Below, piece by piece: positions 45,852 through 55,735 of a stretch of DNA of 64,000 bases; position 1 is the stretch's first letter, and each line of letters begins with the position of its first letter. Position numbers and translations under genes: made by a program. A model generated the notes under the pieces. The model saw nothing but the letters and a program-made list of their open reading frames with translations, was not told where the DNA came from and searched no databases. Where the stretch lies: contig NZ_NSGJ01000014.1 in the NCBI RefSeq assembly GCF_002286775.1, forward strand, positions 47,364 to 111,363. The letters run 5' to 3'. Source of the stretch: Myroides sp. N17-2 (GTDB lineage Bacteria; Bacteroidota; Bacteroidia; Flavobacteriales; Flavobacteriaceae).

Positions 45852-48056
45852 ATGAAAGAACTAATAGGAGATTATAAGGCAACACTAGATTTAGGAGAAA
45901 TGACACTAGATTTAGTATTACATATTACTGAAGATAAAGAAGTAACGATAGACTTGCCTAGTCAAGGGGCAATGGGACTTGAAGCAAGCAGTGTAGTAAT
46001 TAGTGATACAACTGTTGCATTCTCTATAACAGCTATGGCTATGAGCTTTTCAGGAGTTGTTGTAGAAGATAAAATAGAGGGAATAATCAAGCAGATGGAT
46101 CAGGAAATACCTGTTGTCTTTGAAAAAACGATTATTACTCTTCCAGGTAATCCTTCTCTTGTCTCTACAGAAGAAGAACTAATAGCCTTAGCTAATAAAG
46201 AACAAGGAACGTATAAATACAGCGTAGAAGACTATTTTCAACGTCCTACATCATCTAGTTTTCAGTTGTCACCGAATGGGAAGTATCTGTCTTACCGTGA
46301 GAAAGACGAGAAGAATAAACGTCACGTTTATGTGAAAGAAATAGCTTCAGGTAATGTTATTCGCGTGATAGATGAGGGGGAAGAATTAGTACGAGGATAC
46401 GGATGGATAAATGATGACCGATTAGCTTATATGATGGATAATGGAGGGGATGAGAACTATCATATCTATGCTGTTAATGTAGATGGAACGAATAATATAG
46501 ATTTAACCCCATTTGACAAGGTTCAGGCAGGTATATTGAATATGCTAAAAGAGCAGAAAGACTATATCATTATCTCGATGAACTTAGAGAATGCCCAAGT
46601 ATTCGAACCATATAAAATAAATATCCATACAGGAGAATACACCAAGTTGTTCACTAATGATGATCCTTCTAACCCTGTATCTGATTATGACTTTGATAAA
46701 GATGGTAATCTTAGAGGATATTCTAAAATGTATAATGGCGTACAGACGCAGTACTTCTATAAAGTAGAGGGAGGAAGTGAGTACGAATTATTCCATACGA
46801 TTAACTGGTCTGATACTTTTTCATTAATGGCATTTAACTATGCTTCGGAGAATAAGGATGAAGCGTATGTATTGACGAATCTTGACTCAGATAAGCAACG
46901 CATTGTATTATATGATTTTAAAGCGAAGACTGTCGTTAAGGAAGTATATGCTAATGCTGAATACGATGCCTCTATTATAGGATTATCTCGCAACAGAAAC
47001 TGGGAAATCGATTACCTTGGTTATGAGGGAGAAAAAGTGATTATAGAACCAATAAGCGAAACGTTTAAGAAGATAAGTGCAGACTTAGAACGCCACTTTG
47101 GAGGGTATGAATATTCTATTGCTGCTAAGACAGAGAACGAAGACCGTTACTTAGTGATTGTACAGAGTGATAAACTTTATGGTAGATATTATAATTACGA
47201 TAAGGACTCAGGTGAAGTAACGTTACTTTATGATTTAATGCCTCAACTTAAAGAAGAGGATATGGCAGAGATGCTACCGATTAGTTTTATGAGTCGTGAT
47301 GGTATAAAATTACATGGGTATATCACATTGCCTAAATCAGCTAAACAAGGGCATAAAGTACCTCTTATCGTTAATCCACACGGAGGACCGCAAGGTATTA
47401 GAGACAGTTGGGGCTTTAATCCAGAGACTCAATTATTCGCTAGTAGAGGATATGCTACCCTACAAGTCAACTTCCGTATCTCAGGAGGATATGGCAAGGA
47501 GTTCTTTAAATCTGGTTTTAAACAAATCGGTCGCAAGGTAATGGATGATGTAGAAGATGGTGTGCACTATGTAATCGAACAAGGATGGGTAGACGCCTCT
47601 AAGATAGCAATCTATGGCGCGAGTCATGGGGGATATGCTACGCTTATGGGGCTAGTGAAGACACCAGCGCTTTATACTTGTGGGATTGATTATGTAGGTG
47701 TATCAAGTATATTTACTTTCTTTGAATCATTCCCAGAATATTGGAAGCCGTATAAAGATATGGTGAAAGAGATATGGTATGATCTAGACAAGGAAGACGA
47801 AAGAAAAATCGCAAGAGAAGTATCTCCAGTGTATCAACTAGACAAAATCAACAAACCACTATTTGTCGTCCAAGGAGCTAATGATCCTAGGGTAAAGATA
47901 GCAGAATCAGATCAAATCGTAGAAGCACTACGTGCACGAGGATTTGAAGTTCCTTATATGGTCAAATATGACGAGGGACACGGCTTCTCAAAAGAAGAGA
48001 ACAGTATCGCATTCTATAAATGTATGATGGGATTTGTCTCAGAGCATTTAAAATAA
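45852..48056 (+). CDS. S9-family peptidase with extra N-terminal beta domain, no signal peptide
   Basis: The protein has 734 residues from MKELIGDYKATLD, chosen because AAGGAAG precedes this ATG and the longer start at 45798 lies before the TATTTTTG promoter element. Residues 1-~100 form a small lipocalin-like beta domain (LDLVLHITEDKEVTIDLPSQG). A beta-propeller and the hydrolase domain follow, with Ser591 in GASHGGY, Asp in GANDPRV and His in DEGHGFS. It has no signal peptide, unlike the other S9 peptidase here, so it is probably cytoplasmic. Acylaminoacyl-peptidase-like activity is likely. Confidence 0.88.
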   Translation: MKELIGDYKATLDLGEMTLDLVLHITEDKEVTIDLPSQGAMGLEASSVVISDTTVAFSITAMAMSFSGVVVEDKIEGIIKQMDQEIPVVFEKTIITLPGNPSLVSTEEELIALANKEQGTYKYSVEDYFQRPTSSSFQLSPNGKYLSYREKDEKNKRHVYVKEIASGNVIRVIDEGEELVRGYGWINDDRLAYMMDNGGDENYHIYAVNVDGTNNIDLTPFDKVQAGILNMLKEQKDYIIISMNLENAQVFEPYKINIHTGEYTKLFTNDDPSNPVSDYDFDKDGNLRGYSKMYNGVQTQYFYKVEGGSEYELFHTINWSDTFSLMAFNYASENKDEAYVLTNLDSDKQRIVLYDFKAKTVVKEVYANAEYDASIIGLSRNRNWEIDYLGYEGEKVIIEPISETFKKISADLERHFGGYEYSIAAKTENEDRYLVIVQSDKLYGRYYNYDKDSGEVTLLYDLMPQLKEEDMAEMLPISFMSRDGIKLHGYITLPKSAKQGHKVPLIVNPHGGPQGIRDSWGFNPETQLFASRGYATLQVNFRISGGYGKEFFKSGFKQIGRKVMDDVEDGVHYVIEQGWVDASKIAIYGASHGGYATLMGLVKTPALYTCGIDYVGVSSIFTFFESFPEYWKPYKDMVKEIWYDLDKEDERKIAREVSPVYQLDKINKPLFVVQGANDPRVKIAESDQIVEALRARGFEVPYMVKYDEGHGFSKEENSIAFYKCMMGFVSEHLK

Positions 48057-48071
48057 ACAATAGATTTAAAC

Positions 48072-48108
48072 AAACAGCCCCATAATAACACTTATTATGG
48101 GGCTGTTT
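48072..48108 (+). terminator. Terminator of the second S9 peptidase gene
   Basis: A perfect 17-bp stem AAACAGCCCCATAATAA against its complement with loop CAC, followed by a short T-rich stretch. Confidence 0.8.
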
Positions 48109-48167
48109 ATTATTAATATCAAGTGTTATAGATGATGTGATATACATCCACACAGTATTTCGACACA

Positions 48168-48284
48168 GTAGCGCTGGCGCGGATTTGTAATCCGTGCCGT
48201 CCATATCCACCCAGTTACGTTGGCACAGAATGTTATGAAAGCATTATTAGATGTTTTATGTGGACGTATGTAATACGTCCCTAC
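48168..48284. repeat. REP doublet (REPIN-like)
   Basis: GTAG (48168-48171) is followed by hairpin GGCGCGGATT...AATCCGTGCC. The inverted unit GGACGTATGTAATACGTCC then CTAC ends at 48284. Two GTAG-footed imperfect palindromes facing each other is the REPIN plan. Related units lie at 50213-50319, 61252-61271 and 63099-63145. Confidence 0.7.
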
Positions 48285-48362
48285 GATTGCGTGCCAACAG
48301 GACGTGATATAAACTATGTTGCACTTTATTACTATACGAAGTGATAAAATGAAATACTCTAT

Positions 48363-48560
48363 TTAAAGTAATTAACCTTGCGAAGCCCTCTTGGCCTTAA
48401 TAGGGTCAAGCGTTTAAAAAACATCTAGTAGATGTTTTTAGCGAAGAAGCCAGGCGTTGCATAGGCAGGAGTGCCGTGATTGACCGCTTAGGAATTACAG
48501 CCTTGACTTTTTTTGTTACTTTTTTGTGTCAAGACAAAAAAGTAAAAGAATAACCGCGTA
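48363..48560. repeat. GC-richer intergenic block with long T/A inverted repeat
   Basis: The block is less AT-rich than its surroundings. It contains AAACATCTAGTAGATGTTTT and ends with TTACTTTTTTG against CAAAAAAGTAA around TGTCAAGA, a strong bidirectional hairpin. I recall such CCTTGACTTTTTTTGTTAC-type blocks as recurrent intergenic sequence in Flavobacteriia. No coding function is claimed. Confidence 0.5.
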
Positions 48561-48575
48561 GCGATAGACTCACTT

Positions 48576-50164
<1,589 letters not shown>

Positions 50165-50212
50165 CTTTGTGTAAATATTCACAACACAAATCACGTTCTG
50201 TTGCACACAATC

Positions 50213-50319
50213 GTAGGGCTGTATTACATACAGCCTACCCAGTAGCCATAATACACTTTCATAAATGTTATGAAAACATCCAAGGATGTTTTATTTGGAC
50301 GTATGTGATACGTCCCTAC
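50213..50319. repeat. REP doublet (REPIN), best preserved
   Basis: GTAG + GGCTGTATTACATACAGCC (50213-50235) faces GGACGTATGTGATACGTCC + CTAC (50297-50319). Between them is AAAACATCC-AA-GGATGTTTT (50273-50292). The outer flanks CAATC and GATTG also pair, so the whole unit can fold into one long hairpin. Confidence 0.75.
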
Positions 50320-50458
50320 GATTGTGGAAATAAGTTGTGGATAATAGTTGTGGAAATATATGATCCAATGTAAATACGTAATCAAGATTACACCCTGTTG
50401 GTACATAAAGTTGAGGCAATATCTTGTGTCTCCTTAGGAAGACAAGGGTGATAAAAGC

Positions 50459-50499
50459 AAAAAGCCAATCGTCATCTTTCGATATTCAATTGGCTTTTT
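50459..50499. terminator. Bidirectional terminator-like hairpin
   Basis: An 11-bp stem AAAAAGCCAAT/ATTGGCTTTTT with a 19-nt loop. It lies past the 3' end of the 50667-52066 operon on the minus strand. Confidence 0.75.
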
Positions 50500-50666
50500 A
50501 GTATTTGTAATTTTAAAGGGATATGAGACAAATGTAGGTTATTTAACCCTACAATAAAAGTCAAAAACTGTCTTTTTAACCCTTCCTTTTATCTTTTATA
50601 GATAGTTGCTTATTTGCGTGTTTTCTAAGAGAATAACGTTGTTATTATTCATTTAGAGCTTTGTTT

Positions 50667-50900
50667 TTAGTTCAAAACCTTAACACCTTTTAAGAATATC
50701 CAACGAACGCAAATCTTTTCTCCTTTATCCGTTTTGAATACTTTAAATTGAGGAGCTAAGATCGTCGCCACAACAGCACTCGTAGCAGGTAACCATAAGC
50801 CACTTAATTCAGTGAATGTTGCAAGAGCGAATTTGCATATAAAAAATAGTATAGCAAAACTCGCGAACTGTAATAATATAGTTTTAGTACCTACACTCAT
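50667..50900 (-). CDS. Small membrane protein
   Basis: 77 residues with two probable membrane segments (LLQFASFAILFFICKFALATF and LWLPATSAVVATILAPQF) and a basic C-terminus. Function unknown. It starts 2 nt after the stop of the rRNA methyltransferase gene and must be co-translated with it. Confidence 0.7.
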   Translation of the reverse strand: MSVGTKTILLQFASFAILFFICKFALATFTELSGLWLPATSAVVATILAPQFKVFKTDKGEKICVRWIFLKGVKVLN

Positions 50901-50902
50901 AA

Positions 50903-52066
50903 CTAATCGTTTTGGTTCATATATTTTCCTTTTTTACTTCCTGCGTATAATTCGTATTTGACAAATCTAGCTTCTAGTTTACCATTAAATAACTTGATCT
51001 TTCTTGAAGGTCTAAGTCCTACGAATTTTAATGCCTCTACGTTACCAGTGATAAACCAAGCTTCTGTACCTGGATAAGACTGTTTTAATGTATCACCGAT
51101 CTCTCTATAGAAACGCTCTAGGTTAATATCTAGACGCTCTCCATAAGGAGGGTTAAATACCATGTGTAGTGGTCCTTCAGTCTGTTTTTGAGAATCGAAG
51201 AAGTTACCATCTTCTATTCTGATGTATTCATCTAAGTTGGCATTTCTAGCATTGTCAATAGCTTTTGCTACTGCAGAAGGAGCCTTGTCATATCCTTTGA
51301 TAGTATAGTGAAATTCTCTTACTTTCTTTAAAAGTGACTCTTGGATAGTATCAAATAATTCTGCATCCCAATCATTCCATCTCTCGAAGGCAAACTCTTT
51401 TCTGTTGATATTCGCAGGAATATTACAAGCTATCATAGCAGCCTCTATCAGAATAGTACCAGATCCACACATCGGATCAATAAAATCTGTACGACCATCC
51501 CATCCTGACATTAATAACATCCCAGCAGCTAACACCTCATTAATAGGCGCTATATTAGTAGCCGTTCTATATCCACGGTGGTGTAGAGAAGCTCCTGATG
51601 AATCGATAGATACCGTACACAAATCTTGTTGTAAGTGAATGTTAATTCTCAAATCTGGGTAATCTTTATCAATACTAGGACGTACACCAGTCTTACTTCT
51701 AAACTGATCTACGATAGCATCTTTAGCCTTTAAAGACACGAACTGTGAGTTATTAAAGTTGTCCGAGAATACCGTAGCATCTATAACGAATGATTGATTA
51801 GCATTGATATATTCACTCCAGTCAATACTCTGAACTCCCTTATATAAATTACCTTCATTATAGACTGCAAAAGTTTTAATAGGTTTAAGTATTTTTAAAG
51901 CAGTGCGCAAGGCTAGATTAGCTTTATACATAAAACCTTTATCTCCTTTAAAACTCACCATTCTAGTACCTTCTTGTACACTTGACGCACCTAATAACTG
52001 CAATTCTTTTGCTAATACTTCTTCAAAACCGAAGAATGTCTTCGCAACCATTTTAAAATTTTCCAT
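50903..52066 (-). CDS. rlmL: 23S rRNA guanine N2-methyltransferase-like protein (THUMP, RlmL type)
   Basis: The protein has 387 residues. An N-terminal ferredoxin-like plus THUMP RNA-binding region (1-~160) is followed by a SAM-dependent methyltransferase domain with DPMCGSGTILIEAAMIACNIPAN and the catalytic VFNPPYGERL motif, typical of N2-guanine methylation of RNA. It corresponds to the N-terminal RlmL half of E. coli RlmKL. The exact target base is inferred from the family. First gene of a two-gene operon. Confidence 0.88.
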   Translation of the reverse strand: MENFKMVAKTFFGFEEVLAKELQLLGASSVQEGTRMVSFKGDKGFMYKANLALRTALKILKPIKTFAVYNEGNLYKGVQSIDWSEYINANQSFVIDATVFSDNFNNSQFVSLKAKDAIVDQFRSKTGVRPSIDKDYPDLRINIHLQQDLCTVSIDSSGASLHHRGYRTATNIAPINEVLAAGMLLMSGWDGRTDFIDPMCGSGTILIEAAMIACNIPANINRKEFAFERWNDWDAELFDTIQESLLKKVREFHYTIKGYDKAPSAVAKAIDNARNANLDEYIRIEDGNFFDSQKQTEGPLHMVFNPPYGERLDINLERFYREIGDTLKQSYPGTEAWFITGNVEALKFVGLRPSRKIKLFNGKLEARFVKYELYAGSKKGKYMNQND

Positions 52067-52278
52067 CTTTATTATTATATAAGGAATAATTGACTATTCA
52101 ATTATAAACCAAAACTTTATATGTGACATAGTATCGTTTAAGTTACAACTTTTTCTCCGTTACAACAAGACTATTTAACCCGAATTTAAAATCCTGATAT
52201 GTCTGTGATATATGCTATGTTTAATCCGCAAAAATAAAGTAAATTTGCAGGCTAATAAAGAAGTTTTAAAATAAATAT

Positions 52279-53010
52279 ATGTCAACAGAGAACAAAGCCT
52301 GGTATAAGTCGTGGTTTGACACCACTTATTACCATACTTTATACAAAGATAGGGATTACAGTGAAGCACAAGTGTTAATTGATAATTTAACGCAATATTT
52401 AAATCTAGATGAAGGAGCTAAAATATTGGATTTAGCTTGTGGGAAAGGGAGACATTCTATATATTTAAATTCATTAGGTTATGATGTGACAGGAGTAGAT
52501 TTGTCACCTAATAGTATAGCCGAAGCAAGTCAGTATGCTACTGATACATTACATTTTGAAGTTAGAGATATGCGCGAACCTTCGACAGAGAAGTATGATG
52601 CTATCTTTAATTTGTTTACTAGTTTTGGGTATTTCCCTAATCCAGAAGACAATATGCGTACCTTAGATGCTATCCATAAAAGTGTAAATGAATTTGGATT
52701 AGCAGTGATAGACTTTATGAACGTAGATAAAGTAATAGCAAATCTAGTACCTTCTGAAGTAAAGACAGTAGATGGTATAGAGTTTAATATTACACGTAAA
52801 TATGAAGACGGTTTTATTATCAAAGAAATTATCTTCGATGCAGATGGTGAACACCACGAGTATATGGAGAAAGTTAAAGCCTTGAGATTAGAAGATTTTG
52901 AAGCGATGATGAATGAAAAAGAAATCTATTTATTAGATGTCTTCGGTGATTATAAGTTAAAGCCATTTTACAGACAAGAATCAGATCGATTAATTATGAT
53001 ATTCAAATAA
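52279..53010 (+). CDS. Class I SAM-dependent methyltransferase
   Basis: The protein has 243 residues. SAM-binding motif I is ILDLACGKGRHSIYLNSLG, motif II VTGVDLSPNSI, then FNLFTSFGYF. The sequence resembles small-molecule methyltransferases of the ubiE-like type, but the substrate is unknown. It is followed after 5 nt by the ZIP transporter gene. TAAATTTG at 52240-52247 is the promoter -7 match. Confidence 0.88.
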   Translation: MSTENKAWYKSWFDTTYYHTLYKDRDYSEAQVLIDNLTQYLNLDEGAKILDLACGKGRHSIYLNSLGYDVTGVDLSPNSIAEASQYATDTLHFEVRDMREPSTEKYDAIFNLFTSFGYFPNPEDNMRTLDAIHKSVNEFGLAVIDFMNVDKVIANLVPSEVKTVDGIEFNITRKYEDGFIIKEIIFDADGEHHEYMEKVKALRLEDFEAMMNEKEIYLLDVFGDYKLKPFYRQESDRLIMIFK

Positions 53011-53014
53011 GCCT

Positions 53015-53743
53015 ATGGTTTATATTATTCCTTTACTAGCCGTTATCATAGGATATCTAATAGCAGTGATATTAGAGCCTAAAAACAAGAAAAACCTTAA
53101 ACTATTAATGGCATTTAGTGGTTCATTTCTACTTACATTAACGGTTACCCATTTATTGCCTGATGTATATGCCGCTAGTGAAGCAGCTGCTATCACTGAA
53201 CATGTAGGTCATACTCACGCGCATGGGCATGACCATAGTTCTGGTAATATTGGATTCTTTATTATGATAGGGATAGTGTTCCAGATTGTCTTAGAGTTTT
53301 TCTCTAAGGGAGCAGAGCACGGACACGTACACTCACATGATAAGCTTGATAAAGTACCTTGGTTGTTATTTATCAGTTTGTGTATTCACGCATTGTTTGA
53401 AGGAATGCCAGTGAGTCAACATGAGGAGTTAGCCTGGGGAATAGGAATACATCATCTGCCAATAGCTGTGATTCTTACCGCTTTCTTTATCAATGCAAAT
53501 ATGAATAAGAAAGTCGTATTTATGTTTATGATTATCTTTTCATTAATGACACCGATAGGAACATTGATATCTGGTAATGTAGCTTTCTTAAGCCAGTATT
53601 ATGCTGAGATATCAGCTATCGTAGTCGGTATCTTGTTTCATATCTCATCGACGATTATCTTTGAGAGTAATGAAGGGCATTCATTTAATATCAATAAGCT
53701 AATCGCTATTATACTAGGTGTAGTAGCAGCGTATTTTATATAA
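53015..53743 (+). CDS. ZIP-family divalent metal transporter
   Basis: The protein has 242 residues with about eight membrane segments. Metal-site motifs in the central helices are HLLPDVY and LCIHALFEGMPV, and HHLPIAV follows. A His-rich loop (EHVGHTHAHGHDHSSG) lies between helices, typical of ZIP proteins that take up zinc or iron. It is the second gene of an operon with the methyltransferase. Its last nine codons and terminator are repeated 1 kb downstream, beyond the toxin-antitoxin genes. Confidence 0.9.
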   Translation: MVYIIPLLAVIIGYLIAVILEPKNKKNLKLLMAFSGSFLLTLTVTHLLPDVYAASEAAAITEHVGHTHAHGHDHSSGNIGFFIMIGIVFQIVLEFFSKGAEHGHVHSHDKLDKVPWLLFISLCIHALFEGMPVSQHEELAWGIGIHHLPIAVILTAFFINANMNKKVVFMFMIIFSLMTPIGTLISGNVAFLSQYYAEISAIVVGILFHISSTIIFESNEGHSFNINKLIAIILGVVAAYFI

Positions 53744-53800
53744 TAAGATAGTAGATATAACAAAAAAGACGATTCGTGAGAATCGTCTTTTTTTTATGAA
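53716..53800 (+). repeat. Direct repeat copy 1: ZIP gene 3' end plus terminator
   Basis: These 85 nt cover the last codons of the ZIP gene and its terminator. They recur at 54751-54834 with two substitutions and one T fewer in the T-run. The two copies flank the TacAT genes. Confidence 0.9.
53763..53796 (+). terminator. Terminator of the ZIP operon
   Basis: An AAAAGACGATTC/GAATCGTCTTTT stem with loop GTGA is followed by eight T. Confidence 0.9.
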
Positions 53801-53812
53801 CTAGAAGGTTAT

Positions 53813-53857
53813 ACCTTAAATCCTTAACTACCATTTGCTACGAATTAATTCTATTTA
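53813..53857. repeat. MITE-like palindromic element, family A, truncated copy
   Basis: The left ~45 nt of family A (ACCTTAAATCC, ACTACCATTTGCTACGAAT, TAATTCTA) run up to and into the stop codon of the toxin gene. The rest of the element is missing. Confidence 0.75.
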
Positions 53858-54348
53858 AATAGTATTTCAAGTGTTTTCATTGTGATAAACATTTTTCCAC
53901 TATCAGGGAGTTTAATAAACTTATAGTGGGAATAAAATCTCTCTGCTTCCATATCTATTGGGTCTACGACAACACCAAAGGAACCTATATGACTACTGTA
54001 TTCATAGCATCTCATCAATGCATCAACTAGTAATAATTTGCCTAAGCCCTTTTTTTGATAAGAATTGCTAATAGCAAATCTTCCCATCAATGTAGTAGGT
54101 ATGCTTTGATAACTGCTAGGAAGTTTCTTTTTTAAAGAATCGGGTAATGATTCTAAAGGAATGCTAGTATTGGATAAAGTATAGTAACCTTTGATTTGAA
54201 TAGCATCATCATCTAGTAATACAAAGCAACTTGCTAAATTACGCGTTTGATCTTGTCTAGCTTGATTTTTAAGATAGTTGTTTAGTAACTCTTTACCACA
54301 GTCAAAGTCTATTCTATTATGCTTTTTTTGTAGTAATTCTGTTAGCAT
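53851..54348 (-). CDS. tacT: TacT-like GNAT toxin
   Basis: The protein has 165 residues. It shows the toxin-type GNAT pattern: FDCGKELLNNYLKNQARQD near the N-terminus, KGYYTLSNTSIPL, LMGRFAISNSYQKKGLGKLLLVDALMRC for acetyl-CoA binding, and IDMEAERFYSHYKFIKLPDSGKMFI. Proteins of this group acetylate aminoacyl-tRNA and block translation. It starts 1 nt after the antitoxin stop, in the standard antitoxin-first order. The active-site Tyr of the family is matched by a Tyr near FYSHYKF. Confidence 0.88.
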   Translation of the reverse strand: MLTELLQKKHNRIDFDCGKELLNNYLKNQARQDQTRNLASCFVLLDDDAIQIKGYYTLSNTSIPLESLPDSLKKKLPSSYQSIPTTLMGRFAISNSYQKKGLGKLLLVDALMRCYEYSSHIGSFGVVVDPIDMEAERFYSHYKFIKLPDSGKMFITMKTLEILFK

Positions 54349-54349
54349 G

Positions 54350-54640
54350 TTACTTCTTATTAGTTAGCAGTGAATTATAATCAGCAAATGCTTTTTTTAA
54401 GGTAGTAGAAGGCTCTTGCACTGTATTAATTGCATCAATGAATATCTCTGCGTCTTTTTCAGATGCAATAATAAGGTCATTATTCTTAATAATTTCTTCT
54501 GCTTTTTGTTGCACGATGTTTAGAATAAAATCAGTTAAGTTCTTATATCCACCCAATACAGAAGCTCTCTCAAAAAGAATTTGTTGTTCTTTTGAGAGTA
54601 GGTTATTAAGTTCTGTTGTATTTTTAGATATAGCGTTCAT
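54350..54640 (-). CDS. tacA: TacA-like antitoxin (DUF1778)
   Basis: The protein has 96 residues from MNAISKNTTELNNLLSK. The DUF1778 pattern is visible: an N-terminal ribbon-helix-helix region with LFERASVLGGYKNLTDFILNIVQQKAEEII, then SEKDAEIFIDAINTVQEPSTTLKKAFADY, which wraps the toxin. The codon before the ATG is a TTG and is not needed as a start. A TACCTTTG -7 element lies at 54658-54665. The pair is probably autoregulated by TacA binding there. Confidence 0.87.
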   Translation of the reverse strand: MNAISKNTTELNNLLSKEQQILFERASVLGGYKNLTDFILNIVQQKAEEIIKNNDLIIASEKDAEIFIDAINTVQEPSTTLKKAFADYNSLLTNKK

Positions 54641-54657
54641 CAAGAAATAATGTTATA

Positions 54658-54665
54658 CAAAGGTA
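54658..54665 (-). promoter_or_regulatory. -7 element (TACCTTTG) of the TacAT operon
   Basis: TACCTTTG on the minus strand, 17 nt before the antitoxin ATG. Confidence 0.55.
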
Positions 54666-54750
54666 TGAAAAAAGTAAATAGAATATGTTTTTTTAATGTT
54701 ATATGTGTTTTAAAATTAACTATTTATAGTTTTTTTTATGTTGTTATATG

Positions 54751-54834
54751 AGGTGTAGTGGTAGCGTATTTTATATAATAAGATAGTAGATATAACAAAA
54801 AAGACGATTCGTGAGAATCGTCTTTTTTTATGAA
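54751..54834 (+). repeat. Direct repeat copy 2: duplicated ZIP 3' end plus terminator
   Basis: This is the second copy of 53716-53800, here without the gene body. It contains the full terminator (54798-54828), now convergent to the 54858-55589 gene. Confidence 0.9.
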
Positions 54835-54857
54835 TAAAAGATAGTAGACTAATTACT

Positions 54858-55589
54858 CTATAGACCATTGTCGATATAGAGGATAGTACTTGGATTAAAA
54901 TCTTTGTTGTTAATGCTTATTTCATTTTCACCTGTATAATTGTTAGAGAAAGTAAGAGTCGCAATGATCATATTAAAGTTCTCATTTGAAGGGATTTCTG
55001 TAATCCACTGTTGAGCTTCATTTGTTGTATCTAAAGATGTTGTAAAAGAGTAGTGTTTACTAACCATACGAGTGTATTCTATTAGCGGCTGACTAATCAA
55101 GGTCAATCCAATTTTAGCTATACAGGTTTTTTCTATGAAAGTAAAGACCTCTTTGGTTGTAAATGCAGGAATAGTTACAGCAAGTTGATTGTCACTGATT
55201 TTTTCTATCTGTATAGGCAATTGACAGTAGCGAGTAAACGGACTGTTAATATTAAAGTCAAAACCTATTAGGCCTTTCATATCTGTATTCATAAAAGTTC
55301 TTTCCCCTTTTGGAATAGTTGGATTTAATTTCAGTAAATTTGTAGCAGCTGTAGTAAAGCGAATAAAAAGCTTATTATCGTGATTTTTACTGATAATCTG
55401 AACGACTGATGTTCGTAGAACTTTACACATCTTAGAAGCGTAACCGAAGTCTGAAGCCGCTTTTTTTGTATTTTTAGTCTGTTTAGGTTTTCGACCTTTA
55501 ACTTGCATAATGTTTTTTCCATTCACTACGCGATTAGTCACAGGGCCTATGTTTCCTTTTAGTTGCCCTTTCGAATTGATAATTGCCAT
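54858..55589 (-). CDS. Conserved protein of unknown function
   Basis: The protein has 243 residues. The N-terminus (GQLKGNIGPVTNRVVNGKN ... KQTKNTKKAASDFGYASK) has the Gly-rich start plus basic helix of a Bacteroidetes family of small-genome-island proteins, perhaps the DUF6266 group; I am not certain. The remainder is beta-rich. There is no signal peptide. A tandem-palindrome repeat lies 70 nt upstream. It is placed between the TacAT island and the TetR gene. Confidence 0.65.
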   Translation of the reverse strand: MAIINSKGQLKGNIGPVTNRVVNGKNIMQVKGRKPKQTKNTKKAASDFGYASKMCKVLRTSVVQIISKNHDNKLFIRFTTAATNLLKLNPTIPKGERTFMNTDMKGLIGFDFNINSPFTRYCQLPIQIEKISDNQLAVTIPAFTTKEVFTFIEKTCIAKIGLTLISQPLIEYTRMVSKHYSFTTSLDTTNEAQQWITEIPSNENFNMIIATLTFSNNYTGENEISINNKDFNPSTILYIDNGL

Positions 55590-55660
55590 TTTCTGCTATT
55601 TTAAAGTTAATTGATTCACTTTGCTTTTGTGTGGATGTATATTGAAAACATTGTGCATCC

Positions 55661-55735
55661 ATAGTAAGTCCATTAAAAAGACTTATTTAATGGAGTCACT
55701 ATGGACTCATTATGGAGTCACTATGGACTCACTCC
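55661..55735. repeat. Tandem GAGTCACTATGGACTC palindromes, second copy
   Basis: ATAGTAAGTCCATTAAA pairs with TTTAATGGAGTCACTAT (two mismatches), followed by two 22-nt units of the form ATGGAGTCACTATGGACTCA. It is the opposite orientation of 12662-12730. Confidence 0.8.

Noticed and set aside
48210..48240. TTGGCACAG...GTTATG as a sigma-54 promoter
   Set aside because: GG and GT are only eight bases apart and the site is inside the REP doublet, with no gene following in that direction.
50167..50406. Open frames on both strands reading NIQGCF.WTYVIRPYDCGN
   Set aside because: The same peptide appears at 62976-63218 because both are translations of the REP repeats. They have no start signals and are not genes.
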